From the NCBI GenBank assembly GCA_038363925.1, contig JAQQWL010000004.1:248001-312000 (forward strand): a DNA stretch of 64,000 nt, written 5' to 3'. Below, one piece after another: positions 58,246 through 64,000 of the stretch. The notes under the pieces are model-generated. The model was not told the origin of the DNA. It made no database searches and saw only the letters and a program-made list of their open reading frames with translations. The DNA comes from Apiospora phragmitis. Lineage: Eukaryota > Ascomycota > Sordariomycetes > Amphisphaeriales > Apiosporaceae. The number at the start of each line of letters is the position of its first letter. Position 1 is the stretch's first letter. A program made the position numbers and the translations under genes.

Positions 58246-60013
58246 TTAGACATCGGGTATCACGTTGGGCACGTTGTTAGTTCTATTTAGGGTGCACCAG
58301 TGCAGAATACGGCGGCGGATATCGTAGCTAAAGGCCTCGCACCGCATGAGCTCCGCCACTCTTTTGTTTTGGGTGGTGATGCGAAGGCTGTCCGTGCGCC
58401 TCTCCCGCCATATCCGGACAATTGTATCGCGCGTGTAGCCGTTAGCGAGGAAAAGGTCGACGCCGCCGCGCCCCACCAGCTCCACCAGGGCGACCGTGTC
58501 CCACTGCAGGATGTCAATCGGCCGGACATCGTAGTACTTGCGGTTTCCCCAGACGATGGCCGGGCAGATCTCGTTGGGGCCGATCCGCATCATGAGGGAG
58601 GCCAGGTTGGCCCGGTTGACCGCCGGGTCCGGGCCGGCGTAGCCTTCCGGCGGCTTGTCGCTGCCGGCCAGGTTCTGGAGCGCGCGTTGGGTGGTATGGG
58701 AAATGGGCACTTGCGCATCTACGACCAGCCAGCGCACCGTCTTGGGCACCCCGGTATCGCTGTTCAGGGCCTGCTGGAGCATATCCCACCCTAGTTTATC
58801 GATAAGGTGCTCGGCCGGGTAAGGCATTCTCCTGTAAGTCGCCACCAAGCCATTGTATACGGCTTGTAGCAGGGGAGTGTGTCGTCTGATTCGTTTAATT
58901 CAGTCATACCTCGGTAGTTATACAGGTGCCCACCCATCGAAGCACTTCGCGGCACAAACGTGTTGATGATCTTGGTCGCGTTCTTCATGGCCAGCGGCTC
59001 CGAAGCTCGTGCCACGAGATCATCGAGCCCATACCAGTGATGGAGCGGAACGGCGAATCCTGTTGTCTCTAGGCTCTTTTGACAGATTTCGGCAAGATAG
59101 TCGGTCATAGCCGTGCTATCCTGGGGAGATGTCCTACTTCATTCACCCACAGGCCGATTTGGGTGGCTAGGTTGGCGTGGGTCTGCAGGACGTGATTTGT
59201 ATACGCGTTAACGAGCTCCAGCCCGACCAGTTGACCGATGAAGAAACGGAGCATTCTCGTCCAGCTGGCCGCCACGCAGCCCCCATACATGCGCCGGGCC
59301 CGGGGTGACCATACTTTGTAGTATATGAACAAGTGGCCAGAGCTCGATAGCCAGGTCCTCCAGACGCATGCCAGTCGTCATCGACGAGGTTAATTAGGCT
59401 CCATTTCCGCTCAAACGAAGGCACAATCCACCGGTCCAGCCCGTCCAGACTGGCGCCCCGAGCCCAAATCTCCCGCATTATATCGGTGCGGCCGAACACG
59501 CTGGCGTAGTAGATGGGCCGGACGAAAAGCGGTCTCGTCTTGTCCCGCAGACGGGGGAAGGTCTGGGCCCAGTTGAGGTCCAGGTCGAGGCCGGCGTTCT
59601 GCCACGCGTCTAGGTTGTCCCAGATGACAGACATGGGCGCGCCGGCCCTGATAGCATGATGAAGTAGCGGCAGCCTTTCTGTCTCGCAACCTGGGTTTCC
59701 CATGTGCCACTACAACTGGTACTCGGCATCTAGACGGTAGAGCGAGAACTTGTCCGAGTTAAAAAGGGTGGGGTGCGTGTGACTCAGCACAAGCTCGTCG
59801 AGCGGGCGCAGGATCTCCTGCAGCGCTAACAAGACGTCGACCGGGACATCCTCGTGGATTTCCTTGTCCGCCTTCTTGGGGAACTGCCCGTATGGGCCTT
59901 CCTGCGCTGCCGATGATAACGGCGGCGACGAGGAGGTCGACGGCGGACAGGAGGTGCAGCCAGGGTAAGAATGTGGATGGGTCCGCTTGGTTGTTGTTGT
60001 TGTTGTCCGCCAT
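58246..60013 (-). pseudogene. Ankyrin-type fungal protein, decayed
   Basis: Start ATG at 60011-60013 (MADNNNNNQADPSTFLPW). In shifted frame it continues with GQFPKKADKEIHEDVPVDVL, LFNSDKFSLYRLDAEYQL, then a TAG stop (59710-59712), and in the same frame LPLLHHAIRAGAPMSVIWDN, PIYYASVFGRTDIMREIWAR and GASLDGLDRWIVP. The LLHHAIRAGAP and PIYYASVFGR units read as ankyrin repeats. Later pieces are RARRMYGGCVAASWTRMLRF, FAVPLHHWYGLDDLVARASE and PYPAEHLIDKLGWDMLQQAL, ending at 58246. At least four frame shifts (about 59900, 59330, 59115 and 58846) plus the stop make a pseudogene likely. The stop fits a TGG-to-TAG change, the type RIP produces. It lies beside the RIP island, so leakage of RIP into the gene is possible. 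Confidence 0.6.
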
Positions 60014-60540
60014 TTTCAATACGGTCAAACGGGCGGTGTGATGACTGGGGTAATGGTAGATGTGTGAGAATAAACCTTTGCTCACTCAGGTGTTGTGTTG
60101 TTCTGTGTTGATCGGCCCTACTTTCGGGCCGATTACCGAGGCCTTCTTATAGACCTTGGATGTACCTTGCTCTGCTTGTTCGACAATTCCTTGTCTTGCT
60201 CCGAGTTGAAAGGCGACTACTCAAATGAGGTCATTGCATAACTAAGCCATTGTGCGCTTTGTTTATTGAATGAATAGGAAACAATATATTTGTCTAATCA
60301 CGTTAGTTACTGTTCCTGTACTTCAGAACACACGGGCAAAAACGCACAAAGTTGTGGAAGTAAGCACCACATGCTGGAGGAGCTGCCTATAGGGGCTGGC
60401 GGACGCAAAATTAAGCGGGATCACGGACCATGGCGTCAGTATTGGCCACTGGACGTGTAATAGTGTGCATGTAAAATATGGCGTGGACTTGCTGTGCTTG
60501 AGAACATAAGCCAGCTGACGGTGCTACGATCACCCCTATG
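60014..60540. other. Border between genes and AT-rich island
   Basis: Ordinary composition up to about 60540, then an abrupt change to AT-rich DNA. No gene seen. Confidence 0.5.
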
Positions 60541-60599
60541 CAACGGCGACCCCTAAATTTAGATAGCCTTTAATAGCACCACATATAAATCAGTATATA

Positions 60600-61349
60600 A
60601 ACTAGTTAGCTTTTAATTTATAGTTAATTAAATAATACCATCTTTTTCCTTTTCTTTTCTTCTTTTTAATAGGCTATAAACTTAACGAGTTAATATTATA
60701 ATGCGTAATTTAAGATATTATAAATAGCTCGTTAATAAAATAAGCCGCCGAGAAGTATAATATTCCTGGAATAATTCTAAGGGCTTAGATTTACGGCTGT
60801 AAAACTATAAAATAACGGAATAAGTCCTTCTAAGCCTTAATAATAGCGGAAGAGTTTTAGATCGTGACTTAGTGCCTTACGTAATATAATTTAAGCTGCT
60901 TATTAATGTACGTTATTTTTCGAATATTTACTTAACGAATTTTTTAAGCTAACGAGATTAATATAATACTCGGTAAGTACTAGGTTAAAAGATTTATTAC
61001 TCGTTATTTATTTATCGATATTATTTTTTTTAAAAGGATAGATTTCTTAAGGCTTAATATAACTTTTATAAAAAAAATTATCGAGTTTTATAAGCGGCTT
61101 AATAATCCTATTCTAAAATCGATCCCTTTAAAGTTTCGGTTTAATATCGACAAGATCGGTAATTAACTCGGCTATAAAACGAATATAATAATTATTAAAC
61201 TTATTAAAATAAAAAAAATACTAGTTATAAACTCCTTTAATTAAAAATAAGCTTTTACGGTTAAATATAATAACGCTTTAAGTCGAGCTTTACCTTCTTT
61301 TATTATATTTAAGGGTTAATAAGTCTAGTAGTAATAGTTTTTAAAAGAG
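60600..61349 (+). mobile_element. RIP-degraded Fot/pogo-type transposase remnant
   Basis: AT-rich DNA full of stop codons but with recognisable protein text on the plus strand. DRFLKA followed by YNFYKKNYRVL resembles the end of the CENP-B-type DNA-binding part. PLKFRFNIDKIGN, a stop, and LGYKTN sits at the first catalytic Asp motif, normally DE.G, here DKIG through G-to-A and C-to-T changes. AFTVKYNNALSRALPSFIIF corresponds to the stretch before the second catalytic Asp. The text stops exactly where the LTR begins at 61350, so the C-terminal half, with the remaining catalytic residues, lies beyond the insertion or is lost. Ends and terminal inverted repeats were not found. Inactive. Confidence 0.55.
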
Positions 61350-64000
61350 TGTTATAACCCGACTTAACTATGCGGCTAAAAGACCCCACTTACCGGCACG
61401 GGGATACGATAACCCGATCCGGCTACGATACCATAGTTAGTAATCGCACCGCTAGCTATATTAATATATACGTAGCTATACTCTAATATTAAGTAATAAA
61501 ATAAACAGCCCTAACCCGCGTAGCTATAAAACGAATAAAGGCAGACCTAATAATTAGGTGCGACGAGTCACCTAACGAGCTACGGGGGTAATGGGAGCGT
61601 AATACCCAAAGTAAGCTAACTAGAATAGATCACCGTGATTTAAGGGATGGATCACCGTGAGCTAATAATAGGATTATTATGAGCTAACGGGTAATCTAAT
61701 AAATTAATAAAGGAGAAAACTAAATATATAATAATAAACGTTCCTTATATATTTTATATAAATATTTTTTATTTTAATAATTAATTTAAATATTAATCTT
61801 TATTTATTAATAAAATAAATAACTTTAATAACTTTATTATAAATACCTTTAAAATCTACGCACTTTAATTATCTTCTTTCTTATAAACTATTACCTATTA
61901 TATCGGTAAAAGCGGATTTTTATCGTACGTTTAAATACTTTTTCGTATTATTAATATAAACTTTAATATATTTTTACTAATTTTTTTTAAAACTTAAATA
62001 ACGTTCGTTATATTTTAATCACTTTTATTCTTACAAGTTATTACTTAAACTTTTAAGTAATAATACTATAAGAACTATATTTACACCTAGCCTTAGTAAT
62101 ACCGTCTAATAAAGAAAGATTCCTATCGCCACCCCTAGCACCTCTTAATAAGACCCTACTATAAATATTAATAGTAACGATAGTAATAACGAACCTACCC
62201 GATAAACGCTAGCTAAACGAATTAAGGAATTTAAATAAAAAAGCGCCAACTATTAACACTACTACGTCAAGCTCGAAAAAAAGCGTAACGAACTCTTAAT
62301 TAAAGGCACCTTAGAATAAACACCCTATAATATTAACGAGCTACGCGAAAAAGTACGTCTCTTTTATATAGCTATTAATATTATTTAAACCCCTATTATA
62401 TTAAAAATAAGTATAAAGATTAATACGTTAACGCCTTTTAACGGAATAAACGGAAACCTCCGAGGTTTCTTTATTTAAATTAAAACTTATTAACGATTTT
62501 ACGAAAAAACGTTCTAAAACGCCACTTAACGAGTTATCCACGCCGCCTCGTTTTTTAAAAATAAGGTACTCGCTTAATTCAAACCCTATTTAAATAAACT
62601 CGTAAAAAATAATTAATAAGTTAAACTATACCGCATAAAGGTATAACGTATTTTTAAAAGTTACGACGGCTTCGAACAAACCTTTAAATCACTCTTTTAA
62701 AATCCCGATAAAAAGCGATAGGCGGAGAAAGAACTCGAAACCTTTAAATAAAAAAGATTAACCGCTTCCTATATAGCCGAGTTCCGGCGTATTATAACTC
62801 GATTGAATTATATCGAAGCTACGAAAATTATAATATATTACCGAGAATTAAAAAACGATATTAAAAATAAACTTAGCCGGCTTAACGCCCCTAATAACTT
62901 TTTTTCGTATATAAAGCTTATTATTAAGATCAATACTTATATATATAAATAACGCCGCGAAAAATAAAGCGGAATTTAGTAATAAATTAGTTAAACTTAA
63001 GCTAATACGGGGTAACCACGCTAATATAACTATATACCGCTTAAAAACACTATAATATATAGTTATTATAATAAGCCTATAAACTTCGATATTACTAAAT
63101 ATAATAAGCAGAATAAGAATTAACACGTTACTTATTATAACTATTAAAAATAAGGATATAAGGCTCGAAAATATCGAACATTAAAGAAAAACTTCCGACG
63201 AGTCTTAAACAAATAATAAATTAATACTATTCAAGTAAAGAACACCCCTATAATAATTATTAAAAATAATAGCTTATTTTAAATAGCTTATTACGATAAT
63301 AGGTATACCTCTCACTTAATAAATAAAAAAAATACCGAATAATTCCTTAAAGCCCCGAAAAACAAAAAAAAACATAGCCGAAACGTCGTAATAATACGAA
63401 AAGAACGATCCCTTCTTTATAACAAAAATAATAATTTAATAAATAATATTACGAACTAGTTAAAATAACTTATAAACTACGAACGCCTAATAAGTATATT
63501 AATAAATAAGTTAATACACGAGATCGCTAAATTTAAAAACTTAAAAACTAACGGAGAACTAGCTATCCCCGGAACTCCTTACCTCGATTCGAAACACCTA
63601 CGCTAAATACTTATTACGGCCGGCTTTAATTAAGAAATCCACGATAACTACGCCGTAAAAAACGATTTATAAATTTCTTTTATATATAAAAAATATTTTA
63701 TATTTTTATAAATTTTATATATATATAACGCTTATATAAAACACCTCGTAAAAAAACTCGAGTACGAATAATTTCCTTAAAAAATTAATAAATAACTTAT
63801 TATATAACCATACCCGGACTATATTATTAAAAAAATCCGAACGTCGATCCCTAATAAACGACGCGCATACTTATTAATATGGTAATTACGATAATACCAC
63901 TTAAAAAAACGAAATTAAAAAAAGTATTTCGAAAACTAATATTTTAAATACACTTAAGAAAAATCGCGAGCTTATAAACGTTTAAAAGAAAGCGCTTAAC
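61350..64000 (+). mobile_element. RIP-degraded Ty3/Gypsy-type LTR retrotransposon (partial)
   Basis: Starts with TGTTATAAC at 61350, a usual LTR terminus. A less AT-rich LTR-like stretch runs to about 61720 and the LTR probably ends near 61890, followed by TATCGGTAAAAGCGG, which could be a mutated primer-binding site. From about 62200 a gag reading frame is visible with many TAA stops. GINGNLRGFFI, a stop, IKTY, a stop and RFYEK match gag's opening. EFRRIITRLNYIEATKIIIY (62780 on) and RLNAPNNFFSYIKLIIKIN match its C-terminal half. A zinc knuckle with Cys changed to Tyr lies at about 63132-63177. Protease/pol text would follow after 63250 and is not readable with confidence. The element runs past the window end. 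Confidence 0.7.

Noticed and set aside
62848..63126. 92-residue Ile/Leu-rich minus-strand frame resembling a membrane protein
   Set aside because: Antisense to retrotransposon gag in AT-rich RIP DNA; Ile/Leu/Tyr content comes from base composition.
1..64000. tRNA, rRNA or CRISPR arrays
   Set aside because: By eye I found no B-box-like GGTTCGANNCC with a matching acceptor stem, no rRNA text and no spaced direct repeats.

Overview
The window reads as nuclear DNA of a filamentous ascomycete, most likely a Sordariomycete and possibly Sordariales. The evidence is short introns (about 55-185 bp) with GT..AG ends and CTAAC-type branch sites, fungal-specific families (2EXR, Fig1, secreted glutaminase A, fungal Hsp70-like, AusD-type methyltransferase, Bim1/Mal3, Vam7), scattered ACCTACCT-rich spacers, and a terminal AT-rich island with the stop-codon and C-to-T/G-to-A pattern of repeat-induced point mutation (RIP). 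The placement rests on gene content only.

Left part (1-10 kb): a sparse, decayed zone. Its main content is a broken NO VEIN/sacsin-like gene. The GHKL-ATPase start lies on the plus strand (8365-8863). The middle and the PD-(D/E)XK-like C-terminus lie head-to-head on the minus strand (7931-3889). Inverting about 0.93 kb (7932-8863) would bring the parts back into order. A secreted dienelactone-hydrolase-like gene follows (9122-10063, minus).

Centre (10-32 kb): a 5.3 kb spacer precedes the mating/fusion membrane protein Fig1 (15370-16342, plus). Then come a large GH47 alpha-1,2-mannosidase (18140-21310, minus), an orphan amidoligase-family enzyme (23283-24911, minus), a secreted glutaminase A (27429-30071, plus) and a beta-propeller-like fragment with a Ser/Asn-rich insert (31341-32324, plus).

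Right part (34-60 kb): a small membrane protein, a 2EXR protein, a chromodomain protein (37076-37993, minus), the microtubule plus-end protein EB1 (39123-40175, minus), an Hsp70-like ATPase with a Cys-rich tail (42151-44532, minus) and the vacuolar SNARE Vam7 (47963-49080, minus). A group resembling a small secondary-metabolite neighbourhood follows: MFS exporter (51132-53021, plus), broken berberine-bridge-type oxidoreductase (53151-54647, minus), AusD-like methyltransferase (55889-56805, plus), with a GFA-fold protein (57297-57785, plus) and a decayed ankyrin-type gene (58246-60013, minus) beyond.

Right end (60.5-64 kb): a RIP-degraded island. A Fot/pogo-type transposase remnant (about 60600-61349) is interrupted by an LTR retrotransposon (61350 onward) with a recognisable but mutated Ty3-like gag and zinc knuckle.

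Many genes carry single-base frame breaks, several at homopolymers. Because they include housekeeping genes (EB1, Vam7), part of them are probably assembly errors; others sit in genes that also have deletions or stops and look truly decayed. Coordinates of exons are by eye from splice motifs; no database search was run.
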